From Paenibacillus xylanivorans (GTDB lineage: Bacteria > Bacillota > Bacilli > Paenibacillales > Paenibacillaceae), in contig NZ_LITU01000061.1 in NCBI RefSeq assembly GCF_001280595.1, positions 62,001 to 126,000 of the forward strand: 64,000 nucleotides of DNA. Direction: 5' to 3'. This document shows positions 25,740 to 35,316 of the stretch, in pieces (positions within the stretch are counted from its first letter, which is position 1; the number at the start of each line of letters is the position of its first letter). The position numbers were made by a program, and so were the translations under genes. The notes beneath the pieces were generated by a model, which had not been told where the DNA came from, ran no database searches, and saw only the letters and a program-made list of their open reading frames with translations.

Positions 25740-27185
25740 ATGCATCAATTAACTGCTGCAACTACAAGAGAAGCACACACGGTACCTCAGGTGGATCCGC
25801 GCCGCTGGATGGCTCTAGCTCTGATTTTGTTGCCGACGCTACTGATTTCGCTGAATAACTACATGATACAGGTGGCTCTTCCGTTGATGCAGTTGAGCGT
25901 AAAAGCAAGCTTTGGCGAGGCCCAGCTTATTTTCTCGGGATATTCTTTAGGACTTGCCGTTGCATTGATTCTGGGTGGGAAACTGGGCGATTTATATGGT
26001 CGGAAACGTATATTATGGATCGGGGTATTGGGTTTTACCCTGATGGGTCTGCTCGGAGGAGTAGGTTCTAATCCAACGATGCTCATTGTCATTCGTATCA
26101 TCCAGGGTCTATCGGCAGCAATGATCCAACCTCAGGTTTTGTCCATCATGCAGAGCAGCTTCCCGGCGAACGAAAAAGGGCTTGTTTTTGCCATCTATGG
26201 TGCCGTTATCGGTGTAGGTTTTACACTTGGCATCATTTTGGGCGGCTTATTATTGGACTGGAATCTGTTTGGTCTTGGTTGGAGGATCGTTTTTCTATTT
26301 AATGTGCCTATTGGACTGCTAGTAATAGCAGGGCTCCACATCGTTCCCGAATCAAAGGGGCATCGCAAGCAGAGTATTGACTGGCTCGGCACTGCTTTGG
26401 TCATGCTTGGATTGCTTATGCTCATTTATCCGTTGACGATTGGGCAAAAACAAGGATGGCCGATATGGACTTGGGGATGTCTGTTGTTATCACTGTTGCT
26501 GCTGATCCTATTCGTTCTTCGACAGAAACGGAGGGAGGACGCGGGGCGCACGCCGTTAATGGAGCTATCCATTTTCAAAATAGACTCGTTTCGGATCGGC
26601 ATTTTCACAGAAATCGTTGTATATCTGAGCATGTTCTCTTTTTTCTTCATCTTGAATTATTATGTTCAGGCGGGATTACAATTCGATGTTCAATCAACCA
26701 GTCTTGTTTTTTTGCCACTAGGCTTTGGATTTTTCGCTACTTCCTTATTATCCTCGCGGCTGGTGAAAAGGTGGGGAGATGTTGTATTGAAAATAGGGAC
26801 ATTTACCATGGGGACAAGTATATTTTTGCTGATTTGGTCTTTGCATGCCGATACCGTTCATTTGTTCCATTTCCACAATATATTGATACTCTTGGTGTAC
26901 GGGCTTGGTCTGGGCATGGCAACAACGCCGCTTGCCAATACGATCCTGAATTGTGTGCCAACGGCCTCGGCAGGAACCGGATCGGGACTGTTCACAACCT
27001 TTATGTATTTGGCGAACACATTGGGCGTGGCAATAATCAGCATTTTGTTTTCTGCCGCACTGCGCTCGCCCCTTGATGAGGCCGGACTAGCGGATTATGT
27101 AAGAGCCTTTTCCATTTCAAGCGCCGCGAGCGGCGGACTTGCCTTTGCTGCTTGTGCCTGCATTTTCCTGTTAAAAGAAAAGTGA
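25740..27185 (+). CDS. MFS transporter, Fur-controlled, possible siderophore exporter
   Basis: A 481-residue transporter of the DHA2 type with about 14 membrane segments. Motif A is GGKLGDLYGRKRILWIG, and the N-terminal helix holds LLISLNNYMIQVALPLMQ. The frame opens at 25701 inside the Fur box, so the real start is ATG 25734 or 25740; GAGAGGG at 25724-25730 favours 25740. Fur control plus the adjacent PchR-like regulator point to iron metabolism, most simply export of a siderophore made elsewhere. That substrate is inference. A hairpin shared with the convergent AraC gene follows. Confidence 0.88.
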   Translation: MHQLTAATTREAHTVPQVDPRRWMALALILLPTLLISLNNYMIQVALPLMQLSVKASFGEAQLIFSGYSLGLAVALILGGKLGDLYGRKRILWIGVLGFTLMGLLGGVGSNPTMLIVIRIIQGLSAAMIQPQVLSIMQSSFPANEKGLVFAIYGAVIGVGFTLGIILGGLLLDWNLFGLGWRIVFLFNVPIGLLVIAGLHIVPESKGHRKQSIDWLGTALVMLGLLMLIYPLTIGQKQGWPIWTWGCLLLSLLLLILFVLRQKRREDAGRTPLMELSIFKIDSFRIGIFTEIVVYLSMFSFFFILNYYVQAGLQFDVQSTSLVFLPLGFGFFATSLLSSRLVKRWGDVVLKIGTFTMGTSIFLLIWSLHADTVHLFHFHNILILLVYGLGLGMATTPLANTILNCVPTASAGTGSGLFTTFMYLANTLGVAIISILFSAALRSPLDEAGLADYVRAFSISSAASGGLAFAACACIFLLKEK

Positions 27186-27220
27186 CGTAATTGCATTCTT
27201 GAAGTAATCTGCATCAAAAG

Positions 27221-27255
27221 AACAGCCCGGAAGGCATAAGTGCCTTTCAGGTTGT
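27221..27255. terminator. Bidirectional terminator between MFS and AraC genes
   Basis: AAGGCA-TAAG-TGCCTT forms the tip, and AACA/TGTT with CC/GG extend the stem with mismatches. The two genes converge on it. Confidence 0.65.
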
Positions 27256-27288
27256 TTCGTTTGGAGCAAAACAACAGAGACAAACAGA

Positions 27289-28194
27289 CTAATTCTTACT
27301 TGGATGGTTGAGCGGATTACTCGAATTCCGAAAATCCTTAGGCGTTTGGCACTGATGTTTTTTGAAAGATTGAATGAAATTATTTACATGGTTAAAACCC
27401 ACTCTATGAGCTACTTCGGTTACTGTATAATCCGTTGAAATTAATAACTCCATGCTTTTCTTGATCCGGTATTTAATCAAGTAATCGTACGGTGTCATAT
27501 GAATGGTTTTCTTAAAACTACGGGTGCACTCCGAGATGCTCAGATGTGCTGCATCAGCAATTTCTTGCAGTGTGATATTCGTTGAATGCTGTTGATGGAT
27601 AAAGCTGAGCATGAGTTGCAGGCGCTCTTGCTGTAGCTTTGCATATTTGGGTGCCTCCTCGGTAGAAAGCGTAATGTTATTAATCAATATTAACCACAAT
27701 TGTACGGTTTGGATGGAAACCTCATATTCCCATCCCCACGTTTTAGTTCTATCAAATCTCTTTTTCATATCCCATAGCATATCTACCACGACCCTTTGCC
27801 ATTCCACATCCCCTTTGATTACCAGTGACACGAGGGCAGAGTCGGTATAAGGTAATACATAATTTTTCTCCATCGCACTATCTGTATAGAAGGCCAACAG
27901 CTTTTCAGGAAAATTAAAACTTACATATTGACCGTTGTGGGTTAGATGTGTCGTCACATGAAGGACTCCCTTATTAATCAGGATAGCCTGGCCCGCCAGT
28001 AATTCATGATCGATGCCGTTCACCTGTATGACTAACTTTCCTTGAGTAACCAACGTAATTTGTAGCTCTTCATGCCAATGCAAGTCATTAAATCCCCTGC
28101 CTTCAGGAATAATTTTCTCGGAATTAACCGTGTACATAATGTATGGAAATGAAGCATCAGGGAAAAGAATCGTCTCGTGAAGCTGTTTTGACAT
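27289..28194 (-). CDS. AraC-family transcriptional regulator with cupin sensor
   Basis: A 301-residue regulator. The cupin sensor (LHWHEELQITLVTQGKLVIQ, LLAGQAILINKGVLH) occupies residues ~35-110, and the C-terminal 100 residues are the AraC DNA-binding pair (ITLQEIADAAHLSISECTRS and VTEVAHRVGFNHVNNFIQSF). AAAGGA precedes the ATG. It is divergent from an EamA-family exporter 155 bases away, the likely target. The ligand is unknown. Confidence 0.93.
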   Translation of the reverse strand: MSKQLHETILFPDASFPYIMYTVNSEKIIPEGRGFNDLHWHEELQITLVTQGKLVIQVNGIDHELLAGQAILINKGVLHVTTHLTHNGQYVSFNFPEKLLAFYTDSAMEKNYVLPYTDSALVSLVIKGDVEWQRVVVDMLWDMKKRFDRTKTWGWEYEVSIQTVQLWLILINNITLSTEEAPKYAKLQQERLQLMLSFIHQQHSTNITLQEIADAAHLSISECTRSFKKTIHMTPYDYLIKYRIKKSMELLISTDYTVTEVAHRVGFNHVNNFIQSFKKHQCQTPKDFRNSSNPLNHPSKN

Positions 28195-28349
28195 TGAACG
28201 GCGTCCTTTCAGATGGTGATATTTATATATAATATAGCGATATTATTACACAATTAAAAGAATAACGATGATATTATTATATCCAATCTTTGTTTTATCA
28301 CTATAATCCTGTGCACAGAATTGGGGTAGAACATCTTGGAGGAAAAAGC

Positions 28350-29264
28350 ATGAAAATGAATAAATCGTTGTATCCGTCTCATCCGTACATTTTGCTTTTT
28401 ATAAGCATTTTGTCCATTTCGATCTCTTCCATATTGATAAAGTCCTCAGAGACTCCAACCTCTGTAGCTGGGATGTACAGATTGTTCATAACCGTAATAC
28501 TAATGCTCCCTTTTGTAGCTTGGAAAAGACTTCGAACCCTTGAGATGAGCAAAAAAGATTGGAGCGTTGTGTTGTTAGCCGGGCTTTTTCTCGGATTACA
28601 CTTCTTATTCTGGATGGAGTCATTGGTTCATACCTCCGTTGCAAGTTCCATGGTCATTTTATCGTTGCAGCCTCTATTTGTAATGATTGGATCATACTTG
28701 ATCTTCAAGGAACGAGCTAACATGGTTACCATTCTATGCTTAATCACTGCCCTTGCAGGATCAGTCATTATCGCTTGGGGGGACATCGGGGTATCGAGAG
28801 AGGCGTTGATTGGGGATGGATTATCTTTAGTAGGTACAATCTCAGTTTCGGCATATATGCTTGCTGGACAAAAAGTAAGTCATAAAATCGATGCAAATAG
28901 GTACAGTATTATTGTTTTCTTTCTTGGGGGAAGTGTCTTGCTTGTCTACAATCTATGCAATCACTTCTCACTAACAGGATATAACGTTTCGGATTGGACG
29001 TATTTCTTGTTGCTTGCCGTAATCCCAACCATTTTTGGACAATTTCTTATTAATTTATTATTGAAATCTTTAGGTGCAACGACGGTTTCTGTAGGTATTA
29101 TCGGTGAGCCTGTTCTTGCGATCATCCTCGCCTTTGTATTTCTGGGAGAAACCATCTCTCTGTTTCAGTTTGTAGGCGGGATGATGACCGTAGTTGGCAT
29201 GGCAGTGTATTTTTGGGCAAAATCCGTGCGTTACACCGTTCCTGAATCTCGAAACTTGACGTGA
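28350..29264 (+). CDS. EamA-family (DMT) transporter
   Basis: A 304-residue membrane protein with ten predicted helices arranged as two EamA repeats (residues ~10-140 and ~155-290; SILIKSSETPTSVAGMYRL and EPVLAIILAFVFLGETISLF). The drug/metabolite transporter family usually exports amino acids or other metabolites. The frame extends back to 28290, but GGAGG just before ATG 28350 marks the start. The divergent AraC gene is the probable regulator. Confidence 0.9.
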   Translation: MKMNKSLYPSHPYILLFISILSISISSILIKSSETPTSVAGMYRLFITVILMLPFVAWKRLRTLEMSKKDWSVVLLAGLFLGLHFLFWMESLVHTSVASSMVILSLQPLFVMIGSYLIFKERANMVTILCLITALAGSVIIAWGDIGVSREALIGDGLSLVGTISVSAYMLAGQKVSHKIDANRYSIIVFFLGGSVLLVYNLCNHFSLTGYNVSDWTYFLLLAVIPTIFGQFLINLLLKSLGATTVSVGIIGEPVLAIILAFVFLGETISLFQFVGGMMTVVGMAVYFWAKSVRYTVPESRNLT

Positions 29265-29314
29265 AGGTATAGCTGTTTTTCCAACAATAAGATAAGTAGA
29301 TGAGGAGAATATAT

Positions 29315-29647
29315 ATGGCTACCATTGATGATTTTTTGAAATTGGATATCCGAGTCGGAACCATTACAAAAGCTGAGTTTTTTGCAAAAGCGAAAGTACC
29401 TGCGATCAAACTTGAGATTGATTTTGGACAAGAGATCGGAATAAAAAAGTCTAGTGCACAAATTACCAAAAGATATGCAGCCGAGCAACTAATCGGAAGA
29501 CAAGTCGTAGGAGTAGTCAACTTTCCACCGCGTCGTATAGCCGGTTTTAATTCAGAAGTATTGGTTCTGGGAGGAATACCGGACAAAGGTGATGTCGTAC
29601 TATTAAAACCAGATATCGAACTGCCCGATGGGACACCGATTGGTTAA
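29315..29647 (+). CDS. csaA: CsaA, tRNA-binding-fold chaperone
   Basis: A 110-residue protein nearly collinear with B. subtilis CsaA. It has [38 protein letters not shown] and the conserved [19 protein letters not shown] of the dimeric tRNA-binding OB fold. CsaA acts as a chaperone linked to protein export and binds tRNA-like structures. GAGGAG lies 8 bases before the ATG at 29315. It follows the EamA gene by 50 bases and might be cotranscribed. Confidence 0.95.
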   Translation: MATIDDFLKLDIRVGTITKAEFFAKAKVPAIKLEIDFGQEIGIKKSSAQITKRYAAEQLIGRQVVGVVNFPPRRIAGFNSEVLVLGGIPDKGDVVLLKPDIELPDGTPIG

Positions 29648-29710
29648 TAGAGCGTTTTATCATATTGGCGTAACAGACAACGGGTAAGATGGCTATCGAG
29701 GTGATTGATT

Positions 29711-31029
29711 ATGAAGAAAATATCAACGCAATCGAGTTGGCCAATCGGAAAAAATGTTTTACTTTCGGCGGCCATTATGGTTGCATTGGCTGGATGCAGT
29801 TCTAATTCAGCCTCTCCAAAACCAATGGAGATTTCAGGGTTGAACAGCCGTCAGGAAGAGAAAACCGCAGTTCCTTCAGAGAAAATGAGCTATTGGAATG
29901 AACAGCGGAAAGGGACGAATTTTATGAATTCCACGTCTCTTCCGGAAAACTATGAAGCGGCCAAGGAACAAGGCATAGAGTTCGTCCGGCTCGCGCCTGA
30001 TAAGTGGAGCAAAGATCGGGATTTTTTGTTTAACGATCAGCCGGATAAACATATTAATGCAGATTTTTTATAGGGAGCTCGAATAAGTACGAAGGTATCG
30101 TGGAAGCGGATTTTGCCCGACTCAAAGCGGATCTGGATGCCGCTGAAGCTAAAGGGATGAAAGTGATAATTACGGTGCTTAGCTTACCGGGAGATCGCTG
30201 GCGGCAGTTCAACGGGGCCAAAAACGATGATCGGATCTGGAATGATGTTGAATACCACAAGCAGGCCGCTTGGTTTTGGAAATATCTTACATCCAGACTG
30301 AAGAATCATCCTGCCGTCATCGGCTATAACTTGATTAATGAGCCTCATCCGGAAACGGCAACGGGCTTCCACGACTTCTGGACACAGGATTATTCGGAGT
30401 GGTATGCCAAAGTGGAACGTTCTGCAGCGGATCTAAATTCACTCTATGACACAATAGTTAAAGAGATCCGAACGGTCGACCAAACGACCCCCATCATTTT
30501 GGATTCAGGACTCTATGCAACGCCTTGGGCCTTTACGTACATGAAGGCGATTGATGATCCTAACGTGCTGTATGCTTTTCACATGTATGAGCCTTATGAA
30601 ATGACAAGTCAAAACAAGAAAAAAGGATTTACTTATTCTTATCCGGGAAGCGTTAAGGCCGGGAATGACAAGACGGAAAAAGAGTTTAACCGTCAAGCAC
30701 TCAAACAATTTGTGGAGCCAGTCGCCAAGTGGGCATCAGATCATAACATACCTGCGAATCGGATTATCGCTTCGGAATTCGGAACGAACCGAATGGTCCA
30801 AGGTGCAGATCGCTACATGGCGGATCTTATTTCTATCTTTAATGAGCATGGATGGCATTGGGCTTTCTACGCATTTCGTGAAGATACGTGGGACGGGATG
30901 GACTATGAATTAGGCAGTGAGAAGCCGAACTGGAAGTATTGGGATGCGATTGAAAAAGGGGAGCTTCCTGCCCGTGGTAAGGCGGATAATCCAATTTGGA
31001 ATGAAATAAAGGGAAGCCTGACGAAGTGA
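29711..31029 (+). pseudogene. GH5-family lipoprotein glycosidase, broken by a one-base frameshift
   Basis: The first part (ATG 29711, GAGGTGA upstream) has a lipoprotein signal ending L-A-G-C and runs to a TAG at 30071-30073 right after a run of six T (30064-30069). With seven T the frame would pass from INADF through FIGSSNKYEG into the next open frame, which continues to 31029. The second part holds GH5 catalytic residues: acid/base Glu in LINEPHPET (codon 30341-30343) and nucleophile Glu in IASEFGTNR (codon 30775-30777). The full protein, about 440 residues, would be a surface-anchored cellulase/mannanase-type enzyme. The break may be real or a homopolymer sequencing error. Confidence 0.85.
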
Positions 31030-31137
31030 ACCTGATATTGTAGTGTTTATTGGAGATTGGCGAGATTTGAAAACTCTCAATTAGGAAATTTCTTGATGCA
31101 AAATAATCTTGTCAAATTATCCATAGCATGATATCGT

Positions 31138-31152
31138 TGATAACGATTATCA
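31138..31152. promoter_or_regulatory. Fur box upstream of siderophore-binding protein
   Basis: TGATAACGATTATCA matches the 7-1-7 Fur consensus with one mismatch and extends by TT/AA on each side. It lies 26 bases before the start codon. Confidence 0.85.
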
Positions 31153-31178
31153 ATATCAACGCGGAGGGTGGATTTATT

Positions 31179-32210
31179 TTGCAGAAACGAACAAAATCGC
31201 TAGGTCTTATGTTAGCACTGATCGTGCTGCTCATAGTGAGTGCATGTAGCCAGTCCGCTTCAACGAGCAATACGACTGGGACAAATACAAACGCAGCTGC
31301 GGAGACGGGTACAACAACCGATTCAGCTTCAGAGTCTGCAGCTGATACAACGACGGCTGCTGAAGAGGAGAGTAGTATCGGGTATCAATCGGATGCAGGC
31401 CAAGTACAAGTTCCTAAAAATCCGAAACGCATCATTGACCTGACGGCATTTTCGACAGGATACTTTGTTGCTCTGGACGCTCCGGTAGTCGGGGCGTTGT
31501 CAGGTGCGATGAACAACAAGTACATCAAGGATCAACTGACTAATGAGGGTACAACAGATCTCGGTGAGAAGCCAACAGCCGAGCGACTGGTCAGCTTAAA
31601 GCCTGACCTGATCATCGTTTATACAGGTACAGAGGGAATCGATCAGTTGTCGCAAATTGCACCTGTAGTACAAATCAAATATGGCGAGCGCAACTATAAA
31701 GACCTCATGCTGGAACTGGGTAAGCTGACGAATAGAGAAGATGCGGCCAAAGAATGGATCACGAAATGGGAAGCACAGATTAACGAATTGAAGCCGAAGG
31801 TGCAAGAGGTAGTAGGCGATCGCACAGTCTCTATCTTGAATCCGTATACGAAGGGGCTGTTTGTATTCGGCCATAATTTTGGTCGTGGCGGTGAGATCAT
31901 CTATGGTGAATTTGGCCTCAAGGCTCCAGCCAAAGCTCAGGTAGAGGCGATTGATAGTGGTACAGGCTGGGCGTCGATCTCGATGGAAGTGTTGCAGGAA
32001 TATGCCGGTGACATCATCTTCACCAGCCCGTGGTCGGGAGATACAAGCGATCCGCAGATCGTTTATGATAATACTCTGTGGAAAAATCTACCTGCAGTTA
32101 AGGCAGGTAATGTGTTCCAACTGGATCCGACATCCGACACATACAACGACCCTGTATCATTGGAAGGCCAGTTGAAGTTTATCTCGGACAGCCTTCTTTC
32201 GGTGAAGTAA
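31179..32210 (+). CDS. Iron-siderophore ABC transporter substrate-binding lipoprotein
   Basis: A 343-residue surface lipoprotein of the FeuA/FhuD/YclQ class. The signal peptide ends V-S-A-C, then a Ser/Thr/Ala-rich linker of ~50 residues leads to the binding domain (VPKNPKRIIDLTAFSTGYFV, KPDLIIVYTG, long spacer helix KEWITKWEAQINELKPKVQE). It captures a ferric siderophore outside the membrane. GGAGG lies 11 bases before a TTG at 31179; the earlier in-frame ATT/ATG codons lie in the Fur box. No permease or ATPase gene is next to it, so it must use a transporter encoded elsewhere. Confidence 0.93.
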   Translation: MQKRTKSLGLMLALIVLLIVSACSQSASTSNTTGTNTNAAAETGTTTDSASESAADTTTAAEEESSIGYQSDAGQVQVPKNPKRIIDLTAFSTGYFVALDAPVVGALSGAMNNKYIKDQLTNEGTTDLGEKPTAERLVSLKPDLIIVYTGTEGIDQLSQIAPVVQIKYGERNYKDLMLELGKLTNREDAAKEWITKWEAQINELKPKVQEVVGDRTVSILNPYTKGLFVFGHNFGRGGEIIYGEFGLKAPAKAQVEAIDSGTGWASISMEVLQEYAGDIIFTSPWSGDTSDPQIVYDNTLWKNLPAVKAGNVFQLDPTSDTYNDPVSLEGQLKFISDSLLSVK

Positions 32211-32263
32211 GGCGTATTCAAACATTTAAGTAGTCTAAAAAGGATTATTATACTTTTGTACTG

Positions 32264-32299
32264 ACCAGTCGTCGTAATCAAATGAGGACTGGTTTTTTT
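32264..32299 (+). terminator. Terminator after the siderophore-binding gene
   Basis: ACCAGTC (32264-32270) pairs with GACTGGT (32287-32293), followed by T7. Confidence 0.85.
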
Positions 32300-32392
32300 G
32301 TTTTCACGAAGTTGTATGAGTATCATGAAGGGATATCATCTTAAATTGTCAGTAAAATTGAATTACTTTCAAATATAAGTAGGAGTAATGTA

Positions 32393-32545
32393 ATGACTCA
32401 ACGAGATTTTATTAAGAGAAGAAGAGTTTGTGAGGATACTTCTAATCTGTATACCAAGGTCAAATTTGTATTGTGGGATTATATCGTTACTACTGTTTTT
32501 CCATACATTTGCGTCTTTATATTTTTATTCCAGATACTCGAGTGA
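32393..32545 (+). CDS. Small membrane protein, 50 residues
   Basis: A short frame with good signals: TAGGAG lies 9 bases before the ATG. The product starts MTQRDFIKRRRV, has a basic, charged first half and then one hydrophobic segment (IVTTVFPYICVFIFLFQILE) up to the stop. A cytoplasmic basic N-terminus with a single membrane helix is predicted. It lies alone between the siderophore-binding gene terminator and the convergent AraC gene. I do not recognise it. Confidence 0.5.
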   Translation: MTQRDFIKRRRVCEDTSNLYTKVKFVLWDYIVTTVFPYICVFIFLFQILE

Positions 32546-32606
32546 CCCTTATCATACTTGGGACATCTCTTCCTAAAGGATGATTTGCCTAACTCCCTAT
32601 TGTTTG

Positions 32607-33404
32607 CTATAAATCCATTAGACTTGAAAATTTGCCTTGCGTAATAAATTCAGTGGGTGACATGCCACAAGATTTTTTAAAAATTTTGAAGAAGTATGAT
32701 GCATCGTAATAACCTAAATAATACGCAATGCTGGAGATCGTCATATCGGAATGTAACAAGAGATTACGAGCCTCCATAACACGTAAATAGTGCATATACT
32801 TAATCGGTGTGTATCCGTAAACTTCCTTAAACAAGGTAGTTGCATAATTCGGGGTCCGATTGATTAAATCTGCGAGTACTCCAATTTGAATAGGTTCGCG
32901 GTAATGGCTTAGTAAATATGATTGAACAGTTTGTGCGTATTTAAGTTTCATTGGGGTTAGTTCAGGTTTTTCCAGCTCTTGAGCAAGGATTCCAAGGAGT
33001 TCCTGTGTGATTCCCACGGAAATAATGGGACTGAAGTTGTCCCTTTTCCTCATCTCTTCAAATAGTCGATTGCATCGACTGCTAACATATTGAAAGTTCG
33101 AAATTTTGAGCTTGATAAAATGACCCTGGTCAATGAATGGTATTCCGGTTTCGATCTGCGGATCAGTCCTGAAGAGGATTGTATATTTCTGATGTGTACC
33201 TTCCTGCGAGTTTTTCCCGCTTCTTAAGCTATAACGGGGAATGAATATAAAGTCTCCTTTTTCGCCTATATAATCTACTCCGTTAATCGAATAGTGAATT
33301 TCGCCTTCCATAACAAGAATCAGTATATGACAAGTGATTTCTTCCATAGGTGTTCGCCAATTAGGAATATGATTATCAAAATGTACAACTAAGAGATTTA
33401 ACAT
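32607..33404 (-). CDS. AraC-family transcriptional regulator
   Basis: A 265-residue regulator. The sensor half (residues ~1-150) has a cupin-like ILVMEGEIHYSINGVDYIGE and FIFIPRYSLRSG, and the C-terminal half is the AraC double helix-turn-helix (IQIGVLADLINRTPNYATTL and ISSIAYYLGYYDASYFFKIF). It is transcribed away from the sulfatase gene, whose start is 288 bases away. This suggests control of the sulfatase/formylglycine-enzyme pair by a sulfated glycan or its product; the ligand is inferred. Confidence 0.92.
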   Translation of the reverse strand: MLNLLVVHFDNHIPNWRTPMEEITCHILILVMEGEIHYSINGVDYIGEKGDFIFIPRYSLRSGKNSQEGTHQKYTILFRTDPQIETGIPFIDQGHFIKLKISNFQYVSSRCNRLFEEMRKRDNFSPIISVGITQELLGILAQELEKPELTPMKLKYAQTVQSYLLSHYREPIQIGVLADLINRTPNYATTLFKEVYGYTPIKYMHYLRVMEARNLLLHSDMTISSIAYYLGYYDASYFFKIFKKSCGMSPTEFITQGKFSSLMDL

Positions 33405-33692
33405 CCAATGTTCCCTTTCTTAATTTTTGTTCAATTATACTACAACAAGAGGGGATTCGGGATAAAGCCCCTCTAAAAGAAACAATTCGATTCGTTAAAG
33501 TTATTGTTGAAATATACATGCCAGTATGGATATATACATTTACGGTTGAATGGCATTAAACTATACTTTTTTTTAAGAAGCAACTGATTTGGAAGGAATA
33601 ACTTTAATCTGTTGATGGTTGAAATGGAAAGGTTTGATTACAGGTTTCTGGATAGTGGTTGTTAATAATGATGCTTGAAAGGGGACAAACAA

Positions 33693-35153
33693 ATGAGAGT
33701 ATTGCTATTGGATTTGGATTCCTTACGTCCGGACCATTTGGGATGTTACGGCTACAACCGAGATACATCGCCCAATATTGACCGTATTGCATCGGAAGGT
33801 GTACGGTTTGATAACTATTATACGTCTGACGCTCCATGTTTCCCTTCCCGTACAGCCCTGATGACAGGGAAGTTTGGAATACATAATGGTGTTGTGGGCC
33901 ATTCAGGTACAGCTGCAGAAGTTCGTCATGAGGGGATTGAACGCGGCTTTGGAGATAGGCTTGGAAGCGAAAGCTTTCCAATGGTGTTTAGACGTTCTGG
34001 TATGAAGACGATACTCGTGAGCCCATTTGGAGAGCGTCATTCGGCATGGACGTTTTATGCTGGTTTTAACGAAATTTATAACACAGGTCAAGGCGGGATG
34101 GAATCTGCTGAGGTAGTCTCACCAGTTGTGTTGGACTGGATTGAACGAAACGGTGATCAGGATAATTGGATGCTATATGTGAATTTCTGGGATCCGCATA
34201 CGCCTTATCGTGCACCGCAATCGTTTGGAAATCCATTCGCTCAAGATCCACTGCCTAATTGGATTACTGATGATGTATTAGCGGAACATGTAAAAAAAGT
34301 AGGCCCGCACAGCGCAAGTGAAATTAACATGTACGACAATAATATAGACCCTAATTTCCCTCGTCATCCAGGGGAAATACGTAATCGAGACGAACTTAAG
34401 AAGATGATTGATGGTTATGACTGTGGTGTCCGACATATGGATGACCATATTGGCTCTATTTTCAGGCTGCTGGAGAAAAAAGGGTTGATGGATGATCTTA
34501 TTGTAATCATTACTGCAGACCACGGAGAAAATTTGGGTGAACTAGGTATTTATGGTGAACATGCTACTGCGGACCAAGGAACTTGTCGTATCCCAATGAT
34601 TATTCGTTGGCCTGGCATGACAACAGGAAGTGTAGATGAGGGACTCCATTATCATTTAGATTTATTGCCTACACTCGCAGAATTGCTGGGTCAAGTTCCA
34701 GGTTCATCTTGGGATGGAGAAAGCTATGCTGGTATGCTACGAAATGGGGAAGACTGCGGACGTAATTATCTTGTCTTCTCCCAATGTGCCCATGTGTGTC
34801 AGCGAAGTGTTAGATTTGGGGACTGGCTGTATATTCGAACATATCATGACGGCTATCATTTGTTCGATAAGGAGATGCTGTTTAATCTGAAAGAAGATCC
34901 ATTTGAACAACATAACTTGGCTCAGCAACGTCTGGACATTTGCAGGGAAGCAGTGTATCTCTTATATGAATGGCACGATAATATGATGGCATCGATGAAA
35001 GAGAATGTTGACCCACTATGGACGGTTATAAAAGAAGGCGGTCCATTTCATGCAAAAGGTCAATTGAATCGTTATTTGGAACGGTTAAAAGTGACAGGAA
35101 GAGAGCATGCAGTTCCTGAACTCCAAAAGCGTCATCCTTATGAGCAAGTCTAA
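33693..35153 (+). CDS. Sulfatase (Cys-type, formylglycine-dependent)
   Basis: A 486-residue sulfatase of the alkaline-phosphatase fold. The metal-binding start is LLLDLDSLRPDHLGCYGYNR, and the maturation motif is C49-F-P-S-R, so Cys49 would be converted to formylglycine. Other signatures are TADHGENLGELG and LLPTLAELLG. No signal peptide is present, so it acts in the cytoplasm, as heparinoid or glycan sulfatases do in Firmicutes that import oligosaccharides. AAAGGGG precedes the ATG at 33693. The activating enzyme is the next gene. Confidence 0.95.
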   Translation: MRVLLLDLDSLRPDHLGCYGYNRDTSPNIDRIASEGVRFDNYYTSDAPCFPSRTALMTGKFGIHNGVVGHSGTAAEVRHEGIERGFGDRLGSESFPMVFRRSGMKTILVSPFGERHSAWTFYAGFNEIYNTGQGGMESAEVVSPVVLDWIERNGDQDNWMLYVNFWDPHTPYRAPQSFGNPFAQDPLPNWITDDVLAEHVKKVGPHSASEINMYDNNIDPNFPRHPGEIRNRDELKKMIDGYDCGVRHMDDHIGSIFRLLEKKGLMDDLIVIITADHGENLGELGIYGEHATADQGTCRIPMIIRWPGMTTGSVDEGLHYHLDLLPTLAELLGQVPGSSWDGESYAGMLRNGEDCGRNYLVFSQCAHVCQRSVRFGDWLYIRTYHDGYHLFDKEMLFNLKEDPFEQHNLAQQRLDICREAVYLLYEWHDNMMASMKENVDPLWTVIKEGGPFHAKGQLNRYLERLKVTGREHAVPELQKRHPYEQV

Positions 35154-35316
35154 TAATGTCATATTCAAAAGGCTAGTAACAACAACCAATAGTTCTATAA
35201 GTCAGTTAGTAAAATACATTACTTGCCCAATCGATTTTTCCATAATTTAAGCTTTTATGCTCTAGCGCTTTAAATAAAAATCTTATAAGTTCTGATTTTC
35301 AGTTAGGAGAATTTGT

